A stretch of DNA of 9,328 nt from Nanobdellota archaeon (GCA_018817905.1 JAHISS010000022.1:1-9328), one strand, 5' to 3'. Counted from the first letter of the stretch, positions 1 to 5,890 are shown. Program-made: numbers and translations. The notes: a model not told the origin generated them from the sequence alone.

Positions 1-8
1 AGAGCAAT

Positions 9-29
9 TTTGGAGGATAAACCTCCAAA
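9..29. repeat. Perfect 8-bp hairpin, 5-base loop
   Basis: TTTGGAGG at 9-16 pairs exactly with CCTCCAAA at 22-29 across the loop ATAAA. Its role is unknown. It could belong to the 3' end of a gene or mobile element lying to the left of the window. Confidence 0.6.
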
Positions 30-303
30 TTCCTAATAAAAAAGCCAACTGTCAAAACTGGTTGAGTGATAGAATTAGTTGGAGCTAGATGGCGAAGTCA
101 AGTGTCAAGAAGACAAGAAACTGTTGGAGAAACCTTGGCAATGTTAGAAAAAATCTTGTTTTAGTGATAACCTTGTCCATATTAGGAATTCCTCTGCAAT
201 AGTCTCCTCAGGAAAAAAGTAGTCAATCCCACCCCTGCTATCCCCGTCGTAAGCCACGCAGAAAATAAATGCCTAAGAAGGCCAAAATCCAAGACAAACG
301 ATA

Positions 304-330
304 AGTTTATATATGTAAACTAATAGTTTA
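304..330 (+). promoter_or_regulatory. TATA box overlapped by a palindrome, promoter of the wHTH-nucleotidyltransferase operon
   Basis: TTTATATA (306-313) is centred about 25 bases before the ATG at 335, so the transcript should begin at or next to the start codon. The box lies inside an inverted repeat, AGTTTA (304-309) and TAAACT (316-321), and a third half-site AGTTTA occurs at 325-330. Because the first gene encodes a winged-helix DNA-binding domain, this is a natural place for autorepression. That regulatory role is inference. Confidence 0.6.
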
Positions 331-334
331 ATTC

Positions 335-916
335 ATGAAAAGCGGAAAAGATAACAAAATGAAACTCGTTCTTTGTATACTAAAGAGTCCAGAAAAGGAA
401 TTGAACTCACGTGATTTAGCAAAACTAATTGGAGTAACACCGATGGGTTCTCTAAAAATAGCTAAAAAACTTGAGAAAGAAAACATCTTACAATCAAGAC
501 AAATTGGAAAAGCGAAAATCTACAGCATCAATCACAGCGAATACGCGAAAGCATATATCTCTTTTCTCTTAAAGAAAGAAGTAGAGCAAGCTAAACCCTA
601 TGTTAAAAGATGGATAGAAGAGTTAAAAAAAATAAAACACGCAAAAGCGGTAATTCTGTTTGGGTCAGTTTTAACAAAGGAAAAAGAAGCCAATGATATT
701 GACGCCTTGATTTTAATCGATCAAAAAAATTTTAAAACCGCCCAAAAGGAATTAGAAGAAATAAACCTACTGAATGAAAAGAAAATCCATCCAGTTTATC
801 AAACCGACGAGGATTTAGAAAAACATGTAAAAACAGGCGATAAAATAATTCCAAATGCTATCAAGGGCATAGTTGTTTCAGGAGAAGATGCTCTGACTGA
901 GATATTAAGCAAATGA
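335..916 (+). CDS. Winged-helix domain fused to a minimal nucleotidyltransferase (MNT-type, likely antitoxin)
   Basis: The 193 aa protein has two parts. Residues about 8-67 look like a winged helix-turn-helix: a recognition-helix-like stretch around GVTPMGSLKIAKKLEKE, then a wing-like K-A-K-I-Y-S-I strand. Residues about 100-193 look like a Pol-beta-fold minimal nucleotidyltransferase, with the hallmark G110-S111 followed by D121-I-D123 (GS-x9-DxD), so the metal-binding acidic pair is intact. In MNT/HEPN systems such as MntA-HepT the nucleotidyltransferase is the antitoxin and adenylylates the HEPN toxin. The next gene encodes a HEPN protein and overlaps this one by four bases (ATGA, 913-916), as expected for a co-translated pair. 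The start is supported by a TATA box 25 bases upstream. The fused DNA-binding domain suggests the protein also represses its own operon. Domain assignment is firm; the antitoxin role is inference. Confidence 0.82.
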   Translation: MKSGKDNKMKLVLCILKSPEKELNSRDLAKLIGVTPMGSLKIAKKLEKENILQSRQIGKAKIYSINHSEYAKAYISFLLKKEVEQAKPYVKRWIEELKKIKHAKAVILFGSVLTKEKEANDIDALILIDQKNFKTAQKELEEINLLNEKKIHPVYQTDEDLEKHVKTGDKIIPNAIKGIVVSGEDALTEILSK

Positions 917-1425
917 GTCACGCAAAAAACAAAGTGGACTGGTGCCTAAAGAAAGCAGAGAAAGAGCTCCTGGAGGGACATGCACAAAGGGGTCTTGTAA
1001 AAATAGAACCAAACAAACAACAAGCATTGAGCCATACAGCGAAGGCAGAACACGATTTAAGGGCAGGCATTGAATTTGCAAAAAGCGGCTTCTCTGATTG
1101 GTCCGCTAGCGCTTTCTTTTATTCAATGTATCAATCTTTTCTGGCGATTGCCGCAAAATTTGGATATGAATCTGGGAATCAGGAATGCACATTTGCTTTA
1201 ATGCATAGTTTAGTTGAAGAAAAAAAGATTGATTTTGAGAAAAGCATGCTGGACAAGATTGCTTCCTTAGATATGCAAGAAGCAGGAAGGGAGATAACAA
1301 GTGTCAAAGCAAGAGAAAAGTATCAATACGGAACAGAACTTTCAATCGACGATAATCTCTACGAAGAATTGCTGAATTTGGCAAAGAAGATTTTGTCTAA
1401 AACAAAAGAGATAATTGAGGAATAG
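913..1425 (+). CDS. HEPN domain protein (likely partner of the upstream nucleotidyltransferase)
   Basis: This 170 aa, mostly helical protein carries a HEPN-like core at about residues 38-165: the A-K-A-E-H-D-L-R opening helix, G-F-S-D-W-S-A-S-A-F-F-Y-S-M-Y helix pair, then K-F-G-Y and the late K-A-R-E-K-Y-Q-Y-G segment seen in this family. HEPN proteins encoded beside minimal nucleotidyltransferases are often RNase toxins. The usual R-x4-6-H catalytic motif is not visible; the equivalent place reads R134-E-K-Y-Q-Y139, so RNase activity is uncertain. Tyr137 and Tyr139 could be sites of modification by the partner (speculative, by analogy with HepT). The ATG overlaps the preceding stop and there is no clear Shine-Dalgarno site, so translation is probably coupled. 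Residues 1-37 form an extra helical, Lys/Glu-rich N-terminus. Confidence 0.8.
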   Translation: MSHAKNKVDWCLKKAEKELLEGHAQRGLVKIEPNKQQALSHTAKAEHDLRAGIEFAKSGFSDWSASAFFYSMYQSFLAIAAKFGYESGNQECTFALMHSLVEEKKIDFEKSMLDKIASLDMQEAGREITSVKAREKYQYGTELSIDDNLYEELLNLAKKILSKTKEIIEE

Positions 1426-1461
1426 ATTATAACAACAAACTGCACAAGGATTATGGGAACA

Positions 1462-1630
1462 ATGGACTACAATCAATGGAAGCACTTTATGGAAGAAGGA
1501 GAGTATGGAAGAAGGAGAGCCCGATGCCGTTGATATAATAAATTACAATTACGTGGTTGAAAACGGATTTGACACACATACCTTGTGGAACATAATCGGG
1601 TACAACATAGACAGTACAACTTGTAACTAA
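1462..1630 (+). pseudogene. Small ORF broken by a 16-base tandem duplication
   Basis: From the ATG at 1462 the frame reads M-D-Y-N-Q-W-K-H-F-M-E-E-G-E and then hits a stop near 1533. A 16-base unit beginning TATGGAAGAAGG occurs twice in a row (1488-1503 and 1504-1519). Removing one copy restores a single frame that runs to the TAA at 1628-1630, giving an acidic, aromatic-rich protein of about 50 aa ending near W-N-I-I-G-Y-N-I-D-S. I do not recognise the product. The opposite strand is also open over this stretch (1487-1738), so coding status is uncertain; the duplication itself is certain. Confidence 0.4.
1488..1519. repeat. 16-base perfect tandem duplication
   Basis: Two adjacent identical copies of a 16-base unit (TATGGAAGAAGGAGAG) occupy 1488-1503 and 1504-1519. 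The unit is not a multiple of three, so it shifts any frame that crosses it. It looks like a recent slippage or duplication event. Confidence 0.9.
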
Positions 1631-1776
1631 TTCTTCTGCCACCTCAAAAAAAGGTCTTTTATCAATTTCGCATCCTATACTATTATACGAAAGTATTGAT
1701 TTGTATTTACTCGTGAAGATAACATGAAAGTTTCGCATTTCGGTAAGTTTTTAAGTTTAAAATGAGGAGATTTTCT

Positions 1777-2214
1777 ATGGAGAAAGAAAAAATAAAAGGT
1801 AGACCGATGGTTTTAGACGAAGAAGCAAAGTCATCTACTAAAGAACCCGCATTTCTAACACCCCCAAAAGGTGCAAAAGTCTATCATGGATTTCCATTGA
1901 TAAAAGAGGTAAACAAAGATGGATTTACGTTTGGTGCCATTACAGAATTTCTTGGATATGACAAGGGGTGTTCAGATGGAGATGCGTTTGTTGAAGCTCC
2001 AGACGGTTCCAGAGCAGGAATTGCTTGGGAAACAGGTAAGAAATTTGAAACGCAAAGAGTAGGTAAGAATGAATCAAGTAGGTGGGGAGTATATTATTTT
2101 ATGATTCCATTTAAGATAAGAAGTATGGAAGACATGCAGAAAGCTTTTGAGATGATGTTACCTGAACTTAAATCTCAGCATAAAAAATGGAAAAAGGAGT
2201 TGGCTAAAAAGTGA
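1777..2214 (+). CDS. Unrecognised protein, first gene of a coupled pair
   Basis: A soluble protein of 145 aa (150 aa if the ATG at 1762 is used). I prefer 1777 because TTTTTAAG (1748-1755) lies about 25 bases before it, matching the leaderless pattern of the window; a GAGGAG run at 1764-1769 would serve the same start. A hydrophilic Lys/Glu-rich N-terminus of about 30 residues precedes a compact alpha/beta-looking core with F-T-F-G-A-I-T-E-F, E-A-P-D-G-S-R-A-G-I-A-W-E and R-W-G-V-Y-Y-F, then a Lys-rich C-terminal helix. There is no signal peptide or membrane span. I have no confident family name; the D-G-S-R-A-G-x-x-W-E stretch seems familiar from small uncharacterised bacterial proteins. The stop overlaps the GTG start of the next gene (GTGA, 2211-2214), so the two products are probably made together. 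Confidence 0.7.
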   Translation: MEKEKIKGRPMVLDEEAKSSTKEPAFLTPPKGAKVYHGFPLIKEVNKDGFTFGAITEFLGYDKGCSDGDAFVEAPDGSRAGIAWETGKKFETQRVGKNESSRWGVYYFMIPFKIRSMEDMQKAFEMMLPELKSQHKKWKKELAKK

Positions 2215-3323
2215 TATTTAAAAATGAAATCCCAGAAATAAAAGATAAATGGATTGTTGCGAAAGGGGAGAATCAAAGAAACCCGATGTTAATTCGAAGA
2301 AATGAGGGAGTTAAATCTATTGTTGGTGAGGGATATTTCAGCATCCGCTCGGGCATAGCATTTAAAGTTTTAAATCCAGACAACAAAGGATTCCCAAAAA
2401 AACTTGAGATTACAAAATTGAACGCTATTGAAGATGCAATTTTCAATATGGGCGATGGCGTTTCAGTGTCAATTGTTGTTATCATAACAACTTCTGGTTT
2501 TAGAGAATATATGTTCTACCATAATGAGAATTTTGATTTGGAGAAAAACATTAAAACATTACAATCAAAATTTTCAGAGTATCAGTTTACATCTTATTCT
2601 GAGAACGATAAAAGTTGGGAGGGTTATAAGGAATTCAATCCAGATAAAAAGGCATACTTTAAAATTCCAGAAAAGGATGATATTCCAGCTTCGGAATTTA
2701 AATCTCTACTGAAGGAGAAATTTAGTCTAATGATGAGAAAACATGGGTTCAAGGGTTCTGGTTTTAATTACGTAAAAGAAGCGTCTAATCATTACAAACA
2801 TATTGTTACAATCCAAGCAAGCAAGTATGGATGTTCTTGCTGTATAGAGCTCGGAGTTTTTGTTGATTATTTTAGTAAGTTGGAATGGAATAAAGAATTA
2901 AAAGATGAGTCTATTAGAGCTTGGGATTGTGAATTTAGAATGAGACTTACGCCAGATAAAAAGGAAGATTTCTGGTGGGAATATGGCAAGACAAAAAAAG
3001 ACGCTCTTGCCAGCATTGATAATATGATAGAATTATTTGAAAACAAGGCATTTGTTTTATTTGATAAATTCAACAGTTTTCCAAAACCTCTTATTTCATT
3101 GACAGTTAAAGACCTTGAAAATAAAAAACACCGAGAGCTTGAATCTCATAGTGCCTTGAGGGTATCTCTTTTGATTGCATCTACTTATAAGCTATTGGGC
3201 AATAAAAATAAATCAAAACAGTTTGCAAATTGGGGTTTTAAACAAATTGACCCAAATGGTGTTGTTGGGACGGGTTTGATTCCGTTATTTAAAGCTTTCC
3301 GCAAGAAATCTACATTGCTTTAG
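2211..3323 (+). CDS. DUF695-like and DUF4304-like two-domain protein
   Basis: A 370 aa protein starting with GTG; the start overlaps the previous stop and a GGAG at 2196-2199 may help. Residues about 10-145 resemble DUF695: N-P-M-L-I-R-R, I-A-F-K-V-L-N-P, the I-T-T-S-G-F-R-E-Y-M-F-Y-H strand pair and a closing D-K-S-W-E-G-Y. Residues about 160-290 resemble DUF4304: F-K-S-L-L-K-E-K-F, K-H-G-F-K-G-S-G-F-N-Y, I-V-T-I-Q-A-S-K-Y and later an F-W-W-E-Y patch. The C-terminal 80 residues are helical and basic. The function of both domains is unknown to me; in bacteria such domains occur in poorly characterised and sometimes toxin-immunity-like genes. Three clustered cysteines (C208, C210, C211) are notable. 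Family names are from memory and need a profile search; the coding call is strong. Confidence 0.72.
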   Translation: MIFKNEIPEIKDKWIVAKGENQRNPMLIRRNEGVKSIVGEGYFSIRSGIAFKVLNPDNKGFPKKLEITKLNAIEDAIFNMGDGVSVSIVVIITTSGFREYMFYHNENFDLEKNIKTLQSKFSEYQFTSYSENDKSWEGYKEFNPDKKAYFKIPEKDDIPASEFKSLLKEKFSLMMRKHGFKGSGFNYVKEASNHYKHIVTIQASKYGCSCCIELGVFVDYFSKLEWNKELKDESIRAWDCEFRMRLTPDKKEDFWWEYGKTKKDALASIDNMIELFENKAFVLFDKFNSFPKPLISLTVKDLENKKHRELESHSALRVSLLIASTYKLLGNKNKSKQFANWGFKQIDPNGVVGTGLIPLFKAFRKKSTLL

Positions 3324-3370
3324 CTGTGAGTGAATTGCGGTATCTTTTTCTATTTTGAATAATTAAAAAA

Positions 3371-3392
3371 GGTGAGCGAGTCGTCGCTCACT
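3371..3392 (+). repeat. Left-end hairpin of the IS200-like element
   Basis: GTGAGCGA (3372-3379) pairs perfectly with TCGCTCAC (3384-3391) around the loop GTCG, with an extra G-T wobble outside. Y1 transposases of this family bind subterminal hairpins like this in single-stranded DNA and cut a short distance away. A smaller inverted repeat, GAAC/GTTC, lies at 3411-3424 between this hairpin and tnpA. Confidence 0.8.
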
Positions 3393-3437
3393 GTACATTA
3401 AGCATAGTGAGAACTGATTCGTTCTAAATAAACTTAA

Positions 3438-3444
3438 CGGAGGT
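3438..3444 (+). promoter_or_regulatory. Shine-Dalgarno site of tnpA
   Basis: CGGAGGT ends four bases before the ATG at 3449. It is a strong ribosome binding site, in contrast to the leaderless resident genes, and fixes the start codon. Confidence 0.8.
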
Positions 3445-3448
3445 AAAA

Positions 3449-3865
3449 ATGGAAACTTACAAACATAGTCGGAGCTCTGTTGGTTCGAATAGAAAGCACG
3501 TGCAAATAACTTCGAAATATCGCTATAAAATGATGGGAAAAGAAAATCTTAGAGTTTTTTGCAAAGTTGCAATCGAGGAAGCGTGCAAAAAACACAAGAT
3601 AGAAATCGAAATAATTAATGTGCAAACCAATCATGTTCACATGGTTGTTGATTGTCCGCGGATGATGTGCAACGCGAAGATGATGCAGATAATCAAAGGT
3701 TTGTCGTCGTATATTTTGTTTCGGATTTGTCCAAACTTGCGGAAGAGATATCCGAAAGGACATTTTTGGAACGCGGGATATTTTTGTGACGGCGTTGGAA
3801 ATAGTAATTTCGAGATGGCTTGTAGTTATGTCGAAAATCAAGAGATGCACCACGCGACGCAATAA
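3449..3865 (+). CDS. tnpA: IS200/IS605-family transposase TnpA (Y1 HUH single-strand transposase)
   Basis: The 138 aa product matches the family in size and motifs. A conserved early segment K-H-V-Q-I-T-S-K-Y-R-Y-K leads into the core. The HUH metal-binding motif is H62-V63-H64 within N-H-V-H-M-V-V. A W-N-A-G-Y-F-C-D-G-V-G stretch (107-117) precedes the helix S-Y127-V-E-N-Q, where Tyr127 should be the nucleophile that forms the 5'-phosphotyrosine link during single-stranded excision and insertion. All catalytic residues are present, so the enzyme is probably functional. The start follows a strong Shine-Dalgarno site. The family recognises hairpins at both ends of the element; a left hairpin lies at 3372-3391 and a more elaborate fold begins 13 bases after the stop codon. 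Confidence 0.93.
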   Translation: METYKHSRSSVGSNRKHVQITSKYRYKMMGKENLRVFCKVAIEEACKKHKIEIEIINVQTNHVHMVVDCPRMMCNAKMMQIIKGLSSYILFRICPNLRKRYPKGHFWNAGYFCDGVGNSNFEMACSYVENQEMHHATQ

Positions 3866-3878
3866 GGCGAAGTGGACG

Positions 3879-3943
3879 CCCAGCTCCGCGAAGCGGATTG
3901 CTCAGGGATGGCGTGGTGGCGGTGAGCAACCTTTAGGGCTGGG
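3879..3943 (+). other. Right-end three-way junction of the IS element (possible structured RNA)
   Basis: Three perfect stems nest here. The closing stem pairs CCCAGC (3879-3884) with GCTGGG (3938-3943). Inside it, with no unpaired base between the helices, come TCCGC (3885-3889)/GCGGA (3893-3897) with loop GAA, and TTGCTCA (3898-3904)/TGAGCAA (3923-3929) with an 18-base G-rich loop. CCTTTAGG follows and flows into GCTGGGAGGATGTCAC. A usual right end would be one hairpin, CCCAGC-CC-TTTA-GG-GCTGGG; here about 45 bases forming two hairpins sit inside it. The stretch is much richer in G+C than its surroundings. It may act as the transposase recognition DNA, or as an RNA related to the guide RNAs that overlap IS605 right ends. 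Confidence 0.65.
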
Positions 3944-3976
3944 AGGATGTCACAAAATTCATATAGCAAAATAAAA

Positions 3977-4223
3977 ATGAAAAAAGTAATAATCTCAAAA
4001 AGAAAGTTTAAATTTGTAATAACAGTAATTCTTTCTTTTGTAATCTTGATAGCAATAAGCAGTCTTTTAGATTTATCAAACCCTAGCTCAGACCCCACTT
4101 GGACTTGGTATAGAGCATGATACTACAAATTATGATAAAAGCTATGCAGTTGATAGTGATTGTATCCTTAAGGGAATGGGTGGTGCTTGCGGATATACAT
4201 CTGCATCAATAAGGAGAAGGTAG
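3977..4223 (+). pseudogene. Small signal/anchor protein gene, apparently frameshifted
   Basis: The ATG at 3977 opens a 47 aa frame ending at 4120: a basic N-terminus (M-K-K-V-I-I-S-K-R-K) followed by one hydrophobic segment (about residues 12-31), as in a signal peptide or membrane anchor. Shifting by one base near 4088 continues into a frame open to the TAG at 4221, encoding a plausible exported region with two cysteines (D-C-I-L-K-G-M-G-G-A-C-G-Y). The second frame has no ATG of its own after its upstream stop. Together they would encode about 81 aa. I infer a frameshift in a small surface or secreted protein; the alternative is that only the 47 aa peptide is real. It starts 25 bases after the IS right end, so the insertion may have removed its promoter. 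Confidence 0.45.
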
Positions 4224-4338
4224 AAGAGGGTAAAGCATCCACATAGAACACGAAAAGGGCCGCTTCAATCCGTCCCAGCGGAATAAATGAACTTCCTCTA
4301 GCCCTAGAAGCAATTCTGAATATATCCCAATAAAAAAC

Positions 4339-4347
4339 CTTAATAAC
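4339..4347 (+). promoter_or_regulatory. TATA box of rnhB
   Basis: TTAATAA (4340-4346) is centred 25 bases before the ATG at 4368, predicting a leaderless transcript. No Shine-Dalgarno site is present. Confidence 0.55.
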
Positions 4348-4367
4348 CCTTCTCCCTTTTTACCCAA

Positions 4368-5054
4368 ATGTTAACCCTAGGAATAGACGACGCCGGCCGC
4401 GGCCCGCTAATTGGCCCAATGATCCTCGCAGGCGTTCTTATCGACAAAGACCAAGAAAGAAAACTAAAATCAAAAAACATTCGCGATTCAAAAGACGTAA
4501 CTCAACCAGAGCGTCTCAGACTCGCCAAGCTAATAAAAGAAAATTCTTATTCACATCACATTGTCAAAGCATTCCCAAACGAAATAGATGAAACGTTAGA
4601 AAGCGCCGGCACAAACCTCAACACCCTTGAAGCAAAAAAAGCCGCGCAAATCGTCGACGCAATCAACACTTCAAAATACCAAAAGGAAAAAATAAAAGTC
4701 ATCGTAGATTGTCCATCGGTAAACACAACTGCCTGGCGCAACACGCTCTTGGGTTTCATCAAATACAAAGACAACCTCCAAGTTATCTGTGAACACAAAG
4801 CTGATGTAAATTATATCGCAGTCGGCGCAGGTTCAATATTAGCCAAGGTCACAAGAGAAGAAGAAGTTGCAAAAATAAAAAATAAATACGGCAACATCGG
4901 TTCTGGCTATCCCTCAGACCCAAGCACAAAAAAATTCCTCAAAGAACACGGAAAAGAATTCAAAGACGAAGGCATCTTCAGAAAAACCTGGAGCACCTGG
5001 AAGAAAATGTTCCCCGAAGCTGCAAGAGGACAGGCGACGTTAGGTGATTTCTAG
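4368..5054 (+). CDS. rnhB: Ribonuclease HII with C-terminal PCNA-binding motif
   Basis: This 228 aa enzyme cuts RNA in RNA-DNA hybrids, including single ribonucleotides left in DNA, and acts in replication and repair. The family signature is present: G-I-D7-D8-A-G-R-G-P-L-I-G-P-M at the N-terminus, R-D-S-K-D-V-T at 39-45, D114 in V-I-V-D-C-P-S-V-N, E-H-K-A-D146, A-G-S-I-L-A-K-V-T-R and G-S-G-Y-P-S-D-P. The second catalytic acid, normally Glu in GIDEAG, is Asp8 here; charge is kept, the side chain is shorter. The last seven residues, Q222-A-T-L-G-D-F228, form a QxxLxxF PIP box, so the enzyme should dock on the sliding clamp as in other archaea. The start fits the leaderless TATA spacing. It appears to be a single-gene transcript. 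Confidence 0.96.
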   Translation: MLTLGIDDAGRGPLIGPMILAGVLIDKDQERKLKSKNIRDSKDVTQPERLRLAKLIKENSYSHHIVKAFPNEIDETLESAGTNLNTLEAKKAAQIVDAINTSKYQKEKIKVIVDCPSVNTTAWRNTLLGFIKYKDNLQVICEHKADVNYIAVGAGSILAKVTREEEVAKIKNKYGNIGSGYPSDPSTKKFLKEHGKEFKDEGIFRKTWSTWKKMFPEAARGQATLGDF

Positions 5055-5087
5055 AATCATAGACACTAACAAACGCATTGCATATAT

Positions 5088-5097
5088 CTTTAAATAA
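5088..5097 (+). promoter_or_regulatory. TATA box of the 113 aa unknown gene
   Basis: CTTTAAATAA is centred 25 bases before the ATG at 5118, again predicting a leaderless mRNA. Confidence 0.6.
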
Positions 5098-5117
5098 TCT
5101 CTCAAGCCGATTCTTCC

Positions 5118-5459
5118 ATGGTTAATCTAAAAGATATGATTTACATCCGATTGCAAACAGATATTGATGATAACATGGGGTATATGAGGTGCGATGATAG
5201 CTCTGTTGTAGACCGCAGAGATGTTAACCCCCAGATATCTCCTCCAATTTTATTGAAATGCGGTAAAGACTTTTGCACACGTCCCGGGGATATGCCTGTG
5301 GAACGCTTAGACATTCCTCCCGGAACAAATGCTTTATTCATTGGAAAAGAAATTGGAAACTTTATTCCTGCATCGTGCCACACGATCACAGAAGTGCCAG
5401 AGGAACAAAGGTCTTATAGAATTAGCGGCCCAATTTCCAATCTTTCCAAGAGTGGATAA
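5118..5459 (+). CDS. Unrecognised 113 aa protein
   Basis: I do not recognise this protein. It is mildly acidic in its first half, has no signal peptide or membrane span, and has four scattered cysteines (C25, C48, C53, C87) that do not form CxxC pairs. Several Pro-rich turns (P-Q-I-S-P-P-I, I-P-P-G-T) suggest a compact beta-rich fold. A TATA box 25 bases upstream and the Met start give good support for a real, independently transcribed gene. It converges on the hemerythrin-like gene with only eight bases between the two stop codons. Confidence 0.65.
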   Translation: MVNLKDMIYIRLQTDIDDNMGYMRCDDSSVVDRRDVNPQISPPILLKCGKDFCTRPGDMPVERLDIPPGTNALFIGKEIGNFIPASCHTITEVPEEQRSYRISGPISNLSKSG

Positions 5460-5467
5460 TCATTCAC

Positions 5468-5890
5468 TCAATCACTCTCTTCTAACCCTTCAAACTTCTC
5501 CGCCATAATTTCAAAAAAATCATCCTCCGAACCCATGTGGCTCTTCAATTTCTCCATCAACATTTTCCCATCAGTCTCAATCGCAACCTTAATCCGCGCA
5601 TCATCAGACGAACCAACCGCATCCTGCAAAACTTTCCAATGTCCCCGAAGTTCTTTGTGCTGCTCAAGAAACATCGTCTCTTCTGGAAACGGCGGCCCCT
5701 TCTCCTGCGAAAGATGAAACAAATTCTCTTCCATCAGTTCATGCGCGTCCCAAATCTTCCCAAAATCATGCAACAGGTTAGCCAAATTCCCGACATCAAG
5801 CTCGTCAACGCTAAGACAACCTTCTACCTTGTCAAAAATTCCTCTAATCGCCTCATGCTCACCTTTCAAAGTCTCAATTGATTTTTTCAT
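5468..5890 (-). CDS. Hemerythrin-like HHE domain protein
   Basis: A four-helix protein of 140 aa when started at M-K-K-S-I-E-T-L (5890). This start is chosen over the upstream Met at 5986 because CTATAAATAG lies 25 bases before it and because the hemerythrin fold begins right there. Likely metal ligands fall in the family pattern: H12 in L-K-G-E-H-E, H50-x3-E54, H78 with a nearby H84, and H118-x3-E122. Such proteins hold a non-haem diiron centre that binds O2, NO or senses iron and oxidative stress in the cytoplasm; which of these applies cannot be read from sequence. It is a single gene, convergent with the 113 aa unknown. Confidence 0.85.
   Translation of the reverse strand: MKKSIETLKGEHEAIRGIFDKVEGCLSVDELDVGNLANLLHDFGKIWDAHELMEENLFHLSQEKGPPFPEETMFLEQHKELRGHWKVLQDAVGSSDDARIKVAIETDGKMLMEKLKSHMGSEDDFFEIMAEKFEGLEESD

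Larger units (their letters stand above)
1..334. other. Leading region without a convincing gene
   Basis: I find no supported gene here. The longest plus-strand ATG frame is 89-202 (37 codons, basic N-terminus and a short hydrophobic stretch); the same frame reopens after its stop with Arg/Lys-rich residues to another stop at 266, then a short ATG frame at 269-304. This could be decayed coding DNA, but I cannot name a parent gene. Two inverted repeats are visible: TTTGGAGG (9-16) with CCTCCAAA (22-29), and CCAACT (45-50) with AGTTGG (77-82). The last 30 bases hold the promoter of the next gene. Confidence 0.5.
3371..3952 (+). mobile_element. IS200/IS605-type element carrying only tnpA
   Basis: The element consists of a perfect left hairpin (3372-3391), a Y1 HUH transposase gene (3449-3865) and a GC-rich folded right end (3879-3943) that closes with GGGCTGGGAGGATGTCAC. 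I recognise that last string, from memory, as typical of IS605-family right ends. No tnpB gene lies between tnpA and the right end. Exact ends are not certain: such elements have no terminal inverted repeats or target duplication, so I give the outermost recognisable structures. It sits between the DUF695-like gene and a damaged small gene. Confidence 0.75.

Noticed and set aside
1487..1738. 83 aa minus-strand open frame
   Set aside because: It overlaps the duplicated plus-strand frame, its C-terminus runs through the tandem repeat, and the nearest TATA-like box is only about 20 bases from its ATG. Kept only as an alternative reading of that region.
4260..4281. CCGCT/AGCGG hairpin upstream of rnhB
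   Set aside because: Only five base pairs with a 12-base loop and no other signal; could easily be chance.
3866..4367. A tnpB gene accompanying tnpA
   Set aside because: No RuvC-like or zinc-finger coding sequence lies between tnpA and the right end or just beyond it.
5537..5881. 114 aa plus-strand open frame
   Set aside because: It is antisense to the hemerythrin-like gene, whose ligand pattern and promoter are clear.
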